DNA of 21,554 nucleotides. Origin: an uncultured Lachnospiraceae bacterium (GTDB lineage: Bacteria; Bacillota; Clostridia; Lachnospirales; Lachnospiraceae). Under the pieces are notes generated by a model, which ran no database searches, was not told where the DNA came from, and saw only the letters and a program-made list of their open reading frames with translations. A program made the translations under genes and the position numbers. Position 1 is the stretch's first letter; every line of letters starts with the position of its first letter. The stretch is from the NCBI GenBank assembly GCA_910577115.1, contig CAJTMC010000053.1, positions 1 through 21,554 of the forward strand. The letters run 5' to 3'. This document shows, one piece after another, positions 6,462 to 14,590 of the stretch.

Positions 6462-6490
6462 TTGCAAACAATCAAAAGATGTCATATAAT
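6462..6490 (+). promoter_or_regulatory. Sigma-A promoter of the lipoprotein gene
   Basis: TTGCAA (6462-6467) and TATAAT (6485-6490) are separated by exactly 17 bases, 37 bases before the ATG of the lipoprotein gene. Confidence 0.75.
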
Positions 6491-6527
6491 GATTCTGTTT
6501 CATTGATTGCAAGAATGGAGGATTATT

Positions 6528-7217
6528 ATGAGAAAGAAGTCTATTGTAAAAAAATTGTTAGCCCTTACCTGCCTGTTCTCGTCTATCTGTATGTTTACGG
6601 CATGTAGCGCTTCAGAAAAACCGGAAGTTACAATTACACTGGACGGAAAAGAGATTGGGTTGGAAGAAACACTGCAGTCAAGTCTTGACAGAGGTTTGAT
6701 TACGACAGATGTTAATGGTGAAGAAGCGGAAAGCACGCTGGTTTTCGGGGCAATGGAAGTAAGTTATAATTCGGTTCATCTTGGCACGGAAGCAACACCG
6801 CACCGTTCGGAAATTACTGTTATGCTCTACAATGATACCCAATCCATGAATACGGCAGCCGGCAGCAAGGTTATGACCTTGAATTATGATCTGACGAGTG
6901 ACAGTTCCGATCAGGCGCCTGTTTTATTTAATGACATTGATTTCTGGGGAATGACACAGGATGATGCGGTTGCTGCACTTGCGGAGAAAGGATTTGGTGT
7001 TGACAATGACAAAGTAGATAATGAGTATCATTTCCTTGTATTTTCCGGCAAAAATGATGTGACTGTCACAATAGATTTTAATTTGGGCAGTGAATTTGAG
7101 AATGCCGGAGGGACGGCCCCGCAGAAAAAGGTATTAGAGTTTGATCCGGATACATATTATGTCAGCGGACTTCAAGCCAGCATTAGCAGTAAATTAAATA
7201 TTGATTTCGACAATTAA
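6528..7217 (+). CDS. Secreted lipoprotein of unknown function
   Basis: The 229-residue protein has a basic N-terminus (MRKKSIVKK), a hydrophobic core and the lipobox FTAC with Cys at residue 26, so it is predicted to be an extracellular lipid-anchored protein. GGAGG stands 7 bases before the ATG at 6528, which decides the start over an ATG 21 bases upstream. The mature part is acidic. Near residues 145-165 it has FWGMTQDDAVAALAEKGFGV, resembling the repeat unit of PASTA-like or other small ligand-binding domains, which is suggestive only. It is monocistronic, with its own promoter and a terminator-like hairpin. I do not recognise the family. Confidence 0.75.
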   Translation: MRKKSIVKKLLALTCLFSSICMFTACSASEKPEVTITLDGKEIGLEETLQSSLDRGLITTDVNGEEAESTLVFGAMEVSYNSVHLGTEATPHRSEITVMLYNDTQSMNTAAGSKVMTLNYDLTSDSSDQAPVLFNDIDFWGMTQDDAVAALAEKGFGVDNDKVDNEYHFLVFSGKNDVTVTIDFNLGSEFENAGGTAPQKKVLEFDPDTYYVSGLQASISSKLNIDFDN

Positions 7218-7265
7218 ATTATTTTTCTAAAAAGATTGGGATGTCGGGATATGATAGTTCTAACA

Positions 7266-7304
7266 CAGGGAAGCAGTGGCTCGAAATGAGTCACCGCCTC
7301 CCTG
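7266..7304 (+). terminator. Terminator-like hairpin after the lipoprotein gene
   Basis: CAGGGA pairs with TCCCTG and GTGGCTC pairs imperfectly with GAGTCAC around a small loop, giving a long stem followed by AAATTTTA. It starts 49 bases after the lipoprotein stop. Confidence 0.6.
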
Positions 7305-7558
7305 AAATTTTACGATAAAGAAAAAAGATGGACAGAAAAGGAAAGCGAACCATGACGGAAAAAGATAAAATAAATCCTGCGTAAAATAATTAGATAACTG
7401 CCTTTCTTTTACTCAAATATCATGAATACAGGAATACTCCTGAACGGCAAAGAAATTCACATAAGGAAATTGTACCATACAGTTTTATGCAGCGCAGGCT
7501 TCAACGTCTACACCGCATAATGCAGGCTCTTTTCCCTGCAAGGTAATCCGGGATCAGT
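7305..7558. other. Intergenic stretch, no supported gene
   Basis: Only very short frames are present. One is a 10-codon ORF starting MTEKDK at 7352 with a GGAAAG ribosome binding site; another is a 32-codon ORF starting MNTGILLNG near 7422. TGCAGG/CCTGCA at 7521-7540 can pair. These look like leftovers of lost genes. Confidence 0.5.
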
Positions 7559-8023
7559 TTATTTTGCCCTTTCAACAAGCATTTCATCATATTTCAGTTT
7601 CAATTTTTCTGCACTGATTATGACGCAATTGTTTTTTATATCATACACGCTGTCCTTTATCCAGAACCCAATTGTAATGATTTCATTGAAGTTATCCTCC
7701 GCAAAGCATATATTGATTTCCTCATCAGCAAAAAAGTCAGCCTGTCTGTTTTTAACATACATTGGAGAGCCATTTTTGAAATACAGGGTGAAATCATAGC
7801 ATTCTTCCGACAAATTAATAATGTTCAAATCCCTTGCCGCATTCTGAAAGCTTTCCCCGTTATTGATTTCAAATGCAATAGCCCTGAGGCAGTCATAATT
7901 TAAATCGACTTTTCTTGAGAAAGCAACAATTCGCTCAATTTCTCTATAACAGGATTCATCCAGTTTGTCATGAAGGTATGTCCTTATTTCCTCGGCGGAC
8001 GAATATCCCCGGAATGTATTTGT
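7559..8023 (-). pseudogene. 5'-truncated gene, C-terminal fragment of an unidentified (possibly ATPase-type) protein
   Basis: The obvious ORF begins at a TTG (7828), but the frame is open and protein-like much further upstream, to about 8023. It reads FRGYSSAEEIRTYLHDKLDE, then EIERIVAFSRKVDLNYDCLR, then AIAFEINNGESFQNAARDLN and on to the C-terminus VERAK. There is no start codon with a ribosome binding site, and an in-frame TAG at 8027-8029 closes it where the plus-strand coupling-protein fragment begins. It is therefore the last roughly 155 residues of a longer protein whose 5' part was lost in the rearrangement. The helical segment recalls the C-terminal part of AAA-type ATPases of accessory regions, but this is a weak guess. 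Confidence 0.5.
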
Positions 8024-8286
8024 CCACTATTATTGACATTGATAAAATACTTGAGGACGGCGAGATTACCGTTGTAAATTATGCCCTTGAGCTGGGAATG
8101 TGCGAGGCTACTGCGTTTGAGCTGTTCTTTTCGCTGTCCTTCAACAATGCCGTAGTAGGACGCCCGGGGACGGAGTTTACAAGGCTCCCGCATTATTATT
8201 ACATAGATGAGTTCCCGATACTTCTTCATTCGGACCAGGAGCAGTTGTTTACAATGTTCCGCCAGTACAATGTAAGTAACATGGTG
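8014..8286 (+). pseudogene. Internal fragment of a VirD4/TraG-type conjugation coupling protein
   Basis: About 90 residues match the family well: IIDIDKILEDGEITVVNYAL, then TAFELFFSLSFNNAVVGRPG, then the Walker B region LPHYYYIDEFPILLH and the following MFRQYNV. Coupling proteins (type IV secretion ATPases that feed DNA to the conjugation channel) run to about 600 residues and carry Walker A upstream of this piece; both the front and the back are missing. The frame runs without a break into unrelated transposase sequence, so any product would be non-functional. It is evidence that a conjugative element once lay here. Confidence 0.75.
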
Positions 8287-9091
8287 GATACAGCGCCTTC
8301 TGCCAGATGGTCGATGCCGCAGACCACAGCAGTCTGACCATCTATATTTGTGACAGGGGCTATGCATCCTATAACAATTTCGCCCATGTCATTGAGAACG
8401 GACAGTATTTCCTGATCCGCTGCACCGGCAAAAAGACGGAAGGGATCCTCGGTTTCAGCCTAGAAGGTATTAAGGAGATGGACTTCCAGGCAGACCGTAT
8501 CCTCACACGTTCCCAGTCAAAAAAGAAAAGGGCACATCCGGAACGCGCAGAAGATTACCGTCATGTATGCAGTGCGGTTCCCATGGATTATCTTACGGAT
8601 GACAAACCCGAATATGACATTTCCCTGCGGGTGGTCCGTGTTGAGATAGCCCCCGGTTCTTTCGAGAACCTTATAACAAACCTGCCAGAGCATGAATTCG
8701 ACACGGATAATCATAAGGAGCCGTACCACCTGCGCCGGTGTCAGGAAAATGCTTACCGTGATATCAAGTACCCGCTGTGTCTTAAGGCGCTTCACTCGAA
8801 GAAATATGAGTATGCAGTGCAGGAGATCTGGGCACGGGCAGTACTGCATAATTTCTGTGCAGAGATTACATCAAACGGAAGATTGAAGAACATGGGAGGA
8901 AATATGAGTATCAGGCAGATTATTCAGAAGCGGTCAAGATATGCAGGGATTTTCTCCGCATCCATGATGGAAAAAGCACCATGGAGGTGGAGGGGCTGAT
9001 CGCCGGTAATATTGAGGCGGTCAGGCTGGGAAGGACGTTCCTCCGGCAGAAAAGATTCAAAATCCCCATGAGCTTCTGCTATCGTAGCTGA
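8286..9091 (+). pseudogene. Truncated and frameshifted IS4-family transposase
   Basis: The C-terminal portion of an IS4-type DDE transposase. It begins GYSAFCQMVDAADHSSLT, followed by ICDRGYASYNNFAHVIENGQ (second catalytic Asp), a mid-region ending VITNLP-like ITNLPEHEFD, and the final catalytic Glu region RRCQENAYRDIKYPLCLKAL with LHSKKYEYAVQEIWAR. The normal Trp after the Arg appears replaced. At about 8873-8876 one base seems lost: the frame then continues with KIEEHGRKYEYQADYSEAVK and ends RFKIPMSFCYRS at 9089-9091, which is a proper transposase tail. The N-terminal half is absent because the fragment is joined directly to the coupling-protein piece. Confidence 0.8.
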
Positions 9092-9481
9092 TCGCAGAAA
9101 CAAACCAATACATCTCTAATACACACCTGTCTGCAGGCGGATTCAACTGTTTTAAACAAAATCATTGAATCGGCTTTATTGTCATACCTTCCTGACGGTC
9201 AACGTAATACCCAGAGGTGTACGCAGGCGGAATTATCCAGCTTTAACTGTCCATAAATTATAGTTCGATCAAAAATATCTACTTCATTTTAAATAAGTTG
9301 ACTGCTGTTTGGCTTCCGATTGTGGTTGTCGGTAAAATTTTCCTTTAAGTAAATGGCATTGCTCGTGAACAGTAACAAACCTTAATTAATGAGGAATCAA
9401 ATGTGAGTGCCCGCATTGCCAAACATTCAAATCCATGATACAATTCTTATACAAAATAAATCAATCGGAGGTTTGCCGCAC
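9092..9481. other. Intergenic stretch upstream of the AraC regulator
   Basis: No gene is supported. Two related motifs, GCAGGCGGATT near 9134 and GCAGGCGGAAT near 9223, suggest repeat or insertion-sequence end debris. The stretch from about 9270 should hold the regulator's promoter, but no convincing -35/-10 pair was found; TACAAT with TATACAA near 9437-9453 is the best candidate -10. Confidence 0.4.
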
Positions 9482-10246
9482 ATGGGATTACTGCAGGAAT
9501 GGTACACACAGGAAACAAGAGACAGCGAAGAAGAGAAATTTCACCGCCCCCTAAACGATGAGCAGCTCTTTTTTCATGCAGTCAGTTCCGGTGACATTGA
9601 CTTTGTGCGCCAAAACTGCAAAGAAAAAAAGTTTGTCCAAACAGAAGGCGTCGGGCTTCTTTCACGCGATCCGGTAATAAACCTGAAATATCATTTTGTG
9701 ATTACAACTGCATTTATAACAAGGCTTTGTGTGGAAGCGGGCATGGAGCTGGAACAGGCATTTCGGCTAAGCGACTTCTACATTCTCAAACTTGACAACC
9801 TCAAAACCACCCAATTGATTTCCGAACTCCACGACCGCATGGTTTTGGATTTTACCGGAAAAATGCGTTTTTTAATCCGAAATCAGGGGGCGTCAAAACC
9901 GATTATCACCTGTATTGATTATATTTATGCCCATATCAAAGAACGAATCACTATTGAAGATCTTGCCGAATACACCAACCTGTCTGCAAGCTATCTCTCC
10001 CGCCTCTTCAAAAAAGAAACAGGTGTTTCGGTAAGCGATTATGTCCGCGAAAAAAAGATTGAGAAAGCGCAGCACCTTTTAAAATTCTGTGATTATAGTC
10101 TGGTGGAAATTGCAAATTACCTTTCGTTTTCCTCACAGAGCCATTTTATACAATTATTCAAAGAATTTACCGGCATGACGCCAAAAAAATACCGCGACCT
10201 TTACTCCTGCTCTAATTGGAATGTAACAGAAAACGGCAGGAGGTAA
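9482..10246 (+). CDS. AraC-family transcriptional regulator
   Basis: This is a 254-residue regulator. The C-terminal DNA-binding domain (residues about 143-243) has both helix-turn-helix units: ITIEDLAEYTNLSASYLSRL, then the linker KKETGVSVSDYVREKKIEKA, then SLVEIANYLSFSSQSHFIQL ending with the family signature FKEFTGMTPKKYR. The N-terminal 140 residues are mostly helical and have no cupin-like sugar pocket that I can see; this type is common in Clostridia next to sugar transporters. I chose the ATG at 9482, preceded by CGGAGG at 10 bases; a GTG at 9407 has no such site. It converges on the sugar-use genes and is the obvious candidate to control them, responding to the imported oligosaccharide or a derivative. 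The inducer is unknown. Confidence 0.88.
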   Translation: MGLLQEWYTQETRDSEEEKFHRPLNDEQLFFHAVSSGDIDFVRQNCKEKKFVQTEGVGLLSRDPVINLKYHFVITTAFITRLCVEAGMELEQAFRLSDFYILKLDNLKTTQLISELHDRMVLDFTGKMRFLIRNQGASKPIITCIDYIYAHIKERITIEDLAEYTNLSASYLSRLFKKETGVSVSDYVREKKIEKAQHLLKFCDYSLVEIANYLSFSSQSHFIQLFKEFTGMTPKKYRDLYSCSNWNVTENGRR

Positions 10247-10262
10247 ATTTCAACCTCCTGCC
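10235..10262. terminator. Shared hairpin between converging AraC and GH3 genes
   Basis: GGCAGGAGGT and ACCTCCTGCC form a perfect 10-bp stem with an 8-base loop that holds or overlaps the stop codons of both genes. On the minus strand it is followed by GTTTTCTGTT, so it probably ends the sugar-use mRNA. Only three bases separate the two reading frames. Confidence 0.65.
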
Positions 10263-12706
10263 AGTCTTTGAATCATTGCAAGAACACGCCCCGCACAGCT
10301 TCGAATTGCTTCTTCAGAAAGCATCCCCTGTGCATATGCCTTACGAATATTCTCCGCATCATCCGCATTTCCCGGCATGATAATGTCATTTCCTGCCGCA
10401 GCACATTGCCATGACACACTGCCGTCCGCAGGAACTGTCGTATTCCAATCTGACATCACCACACCTTCAAATCCCCACTCGTCGCGCAAAACCGTTGTGC
10501 AAAGCGTGCGGCTGTTCGCTGCATGAACACCGTTAACGCAGTTATAAGAAGACATGACTGCAATCGGCGCGCTTTTCTTAATCGCAATCTCAAAACCGCG
10601 AAAATAGATTTCCCGAAGCGCCCGTTCGGAAACGCGCACATCCACTCCCATCCGGTTATCTTCCTGATTATTGCAGGCAAAATGCTTGATTGTTACGCCA
10701 CGCCTGCCATTGCTCTGTACACCGTCCGTTACCGCCGCTGACAAAATACCTGACAATAGAGGATCCTCGGAATAATATTCAAAATTTCGTCCGCACAACG
10801 GATTTCTATGAATATTCATTCCCGGAGCAAGCCACAAATCAACATAAAATTCCTCCATCTCCACTGCGATAGCGCTGCCAAACTGTTTCATTAACGTTGT
10901 ATTCCATGTCTGTGCCAATGCTGTTCCGACCGGAAACGCTGTACAATACTGATAATACACATCCGCATTCTCATACGTTTTGATTTCCTCTAAAAATCCG
11001 TTTTCCAGCGAACCGAGAACTCCCGTTCTGTACACTGTATCTGTTTGGCGGTCTACCACATACCTTTGCTGCAATCGCAGTCCCGCCGGACCATCCGCCA
11101 TAATCAGAGAACGCTTTCCATATTTCTCCCTAAACGCCTCTGTGGTTTCCCCTGCAGAACCGGGTACGTGGATTCCCGCAGAACCAAGCGTGCTTGCCCC
11201 CTGCGTAATATTTCCATATAAAAGCGGTATTAGCTCCTCAACAGCATACTCCTCAGCAACCGGCGTTTGCAGCATTTTATGCACTTCTTTTTGCGGCACA
11301 AAATTAAGCTGTGGAACATTTTTTTCTTTCGCTGCCGCCAGGCATTCCCGCACTTTTCTTTTCACAAGCTCTGAACCGTTAACTTCCTCAAATATCGTTG
11401 ATTTCGGGCATATTGCATTTGTTTTCTCCACAATTACCTGCTCTGCAACCGTAAGCAGCGCCGCCGGTTGTAGCGAATCAATATGATTTCCCACCCACAC
11501 GCCGTATGCTCCGCGCTCAATAATCCATGCCTGCAATGGTTCCGAAAAGCTTGCCAATTGTTTTTGCTCTATGTTGATTGTAAGCCTTTGCTGCCCCTGC
11601 GGCTGCAAATCATCTGTCTTCGCAAAACCGATTAATCTGCGGTATTCTTTTGCAAGTCCTGTCTGCGGCAGGATTGCATAAACCTGAACAACCTCTCTAC
11701 CTGCATATGTTTTTCCCGTATTTTGTACCGTAACCGCTATTTCCAATCCCGTTTCCGTTCTTCGAATCCCTTCCGGCTTTATCGAAAAATCTGTATAGGA
11801 AAGACCGTATCCAAACGGAAACAGTGGTTGGATGTCAAAATTATCAAAGTACCGGTACCCGACATAAATGCCTTCTCTGTATTCTTCCCGTTCCAAGTCT
11901 CCACTCAGATAACCAAAGCTTGCGGCAAACGGATAATCCTCATATCGTCTTGCCCATGTCGTTGTGAGCCTGCCGCTTGGCGTCACAGCCCCCAGCAATA
12001 CATCGGCAACCGCATGGCCGCCCTCCTGACCGGGCAGGGAAATATTTAACACTGCCTGAATGTTCTTTGCCTCCTGCAAAATATCGGTCAGCTCTATCGG
12101 TGCACCGACATTTAAAATCAGCACAATCGGAATATTCTCCTGATTCAAAAACAGAATATCTTCCCGTTCCCTCTTGCCAAGATAATAATCTCCTGCTTCC
12201 TTGCGGCGATCCTTTCCCTCTCCGGAAATACGGCTGATTACATAAACTGCTGCCAAAGCGCCGCCAATATCGTCTGATGTGATCCTGCGTCCTGCCGGCA
12301 TAACAAACGGATTTGCCGCATAAGCGTCAAACGGATTCTCCACGTGCTTTGCCTCTTCCAGCACTTTTTGTTTCCACGCATTTCTAGCAGACGCATAACA
12401 TTTTTGATAATCAAACAACCAATCCTTGCTTGTAATACACACGCCCGCATCCGTTAATCCCTGTTCAATTGAGATATTCTCCCGATTATTGACATCTCCC
12501 GAGCCAATGCCTCCCTTGACGGTCTTTGCCGCCCCACCGCCAAATAATGCGATTGATACGGATTTATCAAAAGGAAGGATTCCTTCATTTTTTAACAAAA
12601 CAATTCCTTGTGCCGCAGCCTCCCGCGCTAACATACTATGTATGATTTCTCTCTGCGAGGGACGCTGCGTCATCGTACCACTGTGAACTCTGTTTTTTCC
12701 TGCCAT
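10250..12706 (-). CDS. GH3 beta-glucosidase with swapped domain order
   Basis: An 818-residue cytoplasmic enzyme without signal peptide. The usual GH3 order is reversed: residues about 20-260 form the alpha/beta sandwich (SGEGKDR at 161-167, likely supplying the acid/base Glu), about 290-420 contain PFGYGLSYT and a fibronectin III-like domain, and about 500-818 form the catalytic barrel with MADGPAGLR (537-545), GRNFEYYSEDP (639-649), TIKHFACNN (672-680) and the nucleophile Asp753 in VMSDW. This order is known from Ruminococcus albus and Butyrivibrio beta-glucosidases. It hydrolyses beta-gluco-oligosaccharides to glucose; linkage preference cannot be read. AGGAG stands 5 bases before the ATG, and the gene follows the permease by 14 bases, so it is the last gene of the operon. 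Confidence 0.9.
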   Translation of the reverse strand: MAGKNRVHSGTMTQRPSQREIIHSMLAREAAAQGIVLLKNEGILPFDKSVSIALFGGGAAKTVKGGIGSGDVNNRENISIEQGLTDAGVCITSKDWLFDYQKCYASARNAWKQKVLEEAKHVENPFDAYAANPFVMPAGRRITSDDIGGALAAVYVISRISGEGKDRRKEAGDYYLGKREREDILFLNQENIPIVLILNVGAPIELTDILQEAKNIQAVLNISLPGQEGGHAVADVLLGAVTPSGRLTTTWARRYEDYPFAASFGYLSGDLEREEYREGIYVGYRYFDNFDIQPLFPFGYGLSYTDFSIKPEGIRRTETGLEIAVTVQNTGKTYAGREVVQVYAILPQTGLAKEYRRLIGFAKTDDLQPQGQQRLTINIEQKQLASFSEPLQAWIIERGAYGVWVGNHIDSLQPAALLTVAEQVIVEKTNAICPKSTIFEEVNGSELVKRKVRECLAAAKEKNVPQLNFVPQKEVHKMLQTPVAEEYAVEELIPLLYGNITQGASTLGSAGIHVPGSAGETTEAFREKYGKRSLIMADGPAGLRLQQRYVVDRQTDTVYRTGVLGSLENGFLEEIKTYENADVYYQYCTAFPVGTALAQTWNTTLMKQFGSAIAVEMEEFYVDLWLAPGMNIHRNPLCGRNFEYYSEDPLLSGILSAAVTDGVQSNGRRGVTIKHFACNNQEDNRMGVDVRVSERALREIYFRGFEIAIKKSAPIAVMSSYNCVNGVHAANSRTLCTTVLRDEWGFEGVVMSDWNTTVPADGSVSWQCAAAGNDIIMPGNADDAENIRKAYAQGMLSEEAIRSCAGRVLAMIQRLAGG

Positions 12707-12720
12707 AATTTCTCCTATTA

Positions 12721-13566
12721 TCAGCCTTTCACGCCACCAAGCGTCACACCTGCTATTATGTATTTTGACAAAACCAAGTATACCAGAATAATGGGAACAA
12801 TTGCCACCATGATCATCATATAAATCTTTCCCATATCACTGTTTAGATAATCCGCTCCTCGAAGGAGTGCAATCAGGATTGGCACTGTCATCTTATTTTT
12901 TGACTGAATGACCAGCGCGGGAACAAAATAATTGTTCCATGAACCTACAAACGTAAAGATTGCCTGTACCGCGATTGCCGGTTTCATAATCGGAAGAACA
13001 ATCTGATTAAAGGTACGAAACTCCCTCGAACCGTCAATTCTGGCTGCCTCGACTAAAGAAAGCGGAAGTGATGACTGCAAATAACTGTACATGAAGTAAA
13101 ATACAGCCGGTGAAGCAATTGACGGAATAATCAACGGAAGCAGGGAATCATACATTCCCATTTTTGTAATCAGACGCAGAAAGCCCATTGCCGTAACCTG
13201 TGTCGGCATTACAAGGATTGCCATGATAAATGTAAATGCGATTTTCTTTAACTTAAAATCATATGCATAAAGCCCATATGCCGTCAATGAAGAAAAATAG
13301 GTACAAATCGCCGCACTGCTGCCGGAAACGATTAAACTGTTCAGTATGCCCCGTACCATAGGAAAACTTCCGTCATCTACAACGTTTTTCAGGTTCTCAA
13401 GGAAATGTACGCCCGGAAACGCCGAAAATCCCTTCTGCAAATCCGCGTGAGAACGCGTTGCATTGACAAACAGAATATAGAAGAAAAACAGACACATAAA
13501 TGACAAAACGACAAGCAGTACATGTGCAAAAATGGTACGAAACATGTTATATCCTTTTGATTTCAT
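12721..13566 (-). CDS. Sugar ABC transporter permease, MalG/CUT1 type
   Basis: A 281-residue inner-membrane protein with about six hydrophobic spans (first at about residues 9-33, then near 75-95, 105-125, 138-155, 190-215 and 250-270). The cytoplasmic EAA loop, EAARIDGSREFRTFNQIVLP (residues about 183-202), is the contact for the ATPase subunit. The ATG at 13566 follows AAGGAGATAAGAG; a start 69 bases upstream would overlap the previous permease gene and is rejected. It pairs with the MalF-type permease, whose stop lies only 4 bases away. No ATPase gene is encoded here, so a shared MsmK-type ATPase from elsewhere must energise the system. Confidence 0.9.
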   Translation of the reverse strand: MKSKGYNMFRTIFAHVLLVVLSFMCLFFFYILFVNATRSHADLQKGFSAFPGVHFLENLKNVVDDGSFPMVRGILNSLIVSGSSAAICTYFSSLTAYGLYAYDFKLKKIAFTFIMAILVMPTQVTAMGFLRLITKMGMYDSLLPLIIPSIASPAVFYFMYSYLQSSLPLSLVEAARIDGSREFRTFNQIVLPIMKPAIAVQAIFTFVGSWNNYFVPALVIQSKNKMTVPILIALLRGADYLNSDMGKIYMMIMVAIVPIILVYLVLSKYIIAGVTLGGVKG

Positions 13567-13570
13567 TCTC

Positions 13571-14521
13571 TTATCTCCTTCCCATCTTTTTATTCTTCTT
13601 AGCCGCTGCTTTGGAACCATCCGGATCCTCATCATTTGTTATTTTGTAGACAATATAGCACAAAATCCCGCTCACGATGAACAGATAAACGGATAATGAG
13701 CCTGCCATACCATAATTTTTGCTCTTCAAATGGTTGTTGAGGAACATAATCAGTGTCGTAGATGTACGGTCCGGACTTCCCTGACCGTTCGTCAGAATCT
13801 GAGGAACATCGAACATCTGTAGGCCGCCGATAATTGACGTAATCAACGTATAAGCAAGAATGGGCCGAATCAGCGGAAGCGTTATGTGGAAAAACCTCTG
13901 TGTGCTGTTGCAGCCGTCTATTTCCGACGCCTCAAAGATATCAGGGCTGATACCCATAATTGCCGCCATCAGCATGATTGTTGTATTGCCAAACCACATC
14001 AGGAAATTCATCACGCCAACCAGCGTCCTTGTCCCAAACACCGTACCCAAAAAATCAATCGGAAGCTCTATCCATCCCATTGACAACAAAATGGAATTGA
14101 TTGGTCCCTTATTGGAAAACAAAGTAAAGAACAACATCGCAAATGCGGAAGCCATGATCAGGTTCGGCAGATAAATAACGACTTTAAAAAACTGCTGTCC
14201 GCGAATCTTTAACCGCGCATCGACAAACCATGAAGCGAGCAGCAATGCAATTACAATCTGCGGAAAAAAGCCAATGAGCCACAGTATCAGGGTATTTCCC
14301 GCGTATTTTAACATATCGGATTTCAACAGGCTAACATAATTTTCCAATCCGATAAAATTAGGTCCGATTTCTTTCAGACCGGAACGGTAGTATTCATAAA
14401 AGCTGTACCGGATCGTATCTGCCAGCGGGATTAGTGAAAAAATAAAGAAACTTACAAAAAACGGAAGGATAAAAATGTATCCCCACTTTGAATAATCAAT
14501 CTTTTTACGTTTTTGTTTCAT
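13571..14521 (-). CDS. Sugar ABC transporter permease, MalF/CUT1 type
   Basis: A 316-residue permease beginning with basic MKQKRKKIDYSKWG and a first span IFILPFFVSFFIFSLIPLAD. Further spans lie near residues 80-100, 120-140, 165-190, 235-255 and 280-300. The EAA loop reads EASEIDGCNSTQRFFHITLP, followed by LIRPIL. A highly charged tail (NDEDPDGSKAAAKKNKKMGR) closes the protein. The ATG at 14521 has GGGAATGGCAGACT before it, a rather weak ribosome binding site, which fits lower output than the binding-protein gene 69 bases upstream. It transports the same substrate as its MalG-type neighbour. Confidence 0.9.
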   Translation of the reverse strand: MKQKRKKIDYSKWGYIFILPFFVSFFIFSLIPLADTIRYSFYEYYRSGLKEIGPNFIGLENYVSLLKSDMLKYAGNTLILWLIGFFPQIVIALLLASWFVDARLKIRGQQFFKVVIYLPNLIMASAFAMLFFTLFSNKGPINSILLSMGWIELPIDFLGTVFGTRTLVGVMNFLMWFGNTTIMLMAAIMGISPDIFEASEIDGCNSTQRFFHITLPLIRPILAYTLITSIIGGLQMFDVPQILTNGQGSPDRTSTTLIMFLNNHLKSKNYGMAGSLSVYLFIVSGILCYIVYKITNDEDPDGSKAAAKKNKKMGRR

Positions 14522-14547
14522 AGTCTGCCATTCCCTTCTTTCTAATA

Positions 14548-14571
14548 CTGCGGTGCACAAATGCACCGCAG
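14548..14571 (-). promoter_or_regulatory. Hairpin between binding-protein and permease genes
   Basis: CTGCGGTGCA and TGCACCGCAG form a perfect 10-bp stem with a 4-base loop, 20 bases after the binding-protein stop. On the minus strand no T-run follows, so it is probably a partial terminator or an mRNA 3'-end stabiliser that raises binding-protein levels over permease levels, as in malE-malF arrangements. Confidence 0.6.
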
Positions 14572-14590
14572 TCGATCTGTTTACGTTTTC

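Noticed and set aside
6249..6506. Plus-strand 85-aa ORF
   Set aside because: Low-complexity, Phe-rich start and no ribosome binding site; it overlaps better minus-strand candidates and the promoter of the lipoprotein gene.
7915..8013. Start of the plus-strand 140-aa ORF
   Set aside because: These codons are the antisense of the truncated minus-strand gene; coupling-protein similarity begins only at about 8014.
10980..11486. 168-aa plus-strand ORF opposite the GH3 gene
   Set aside because: Ser/Thr/Pro-rich shadow frame inside a conserved catalytic gene, without a start signal.
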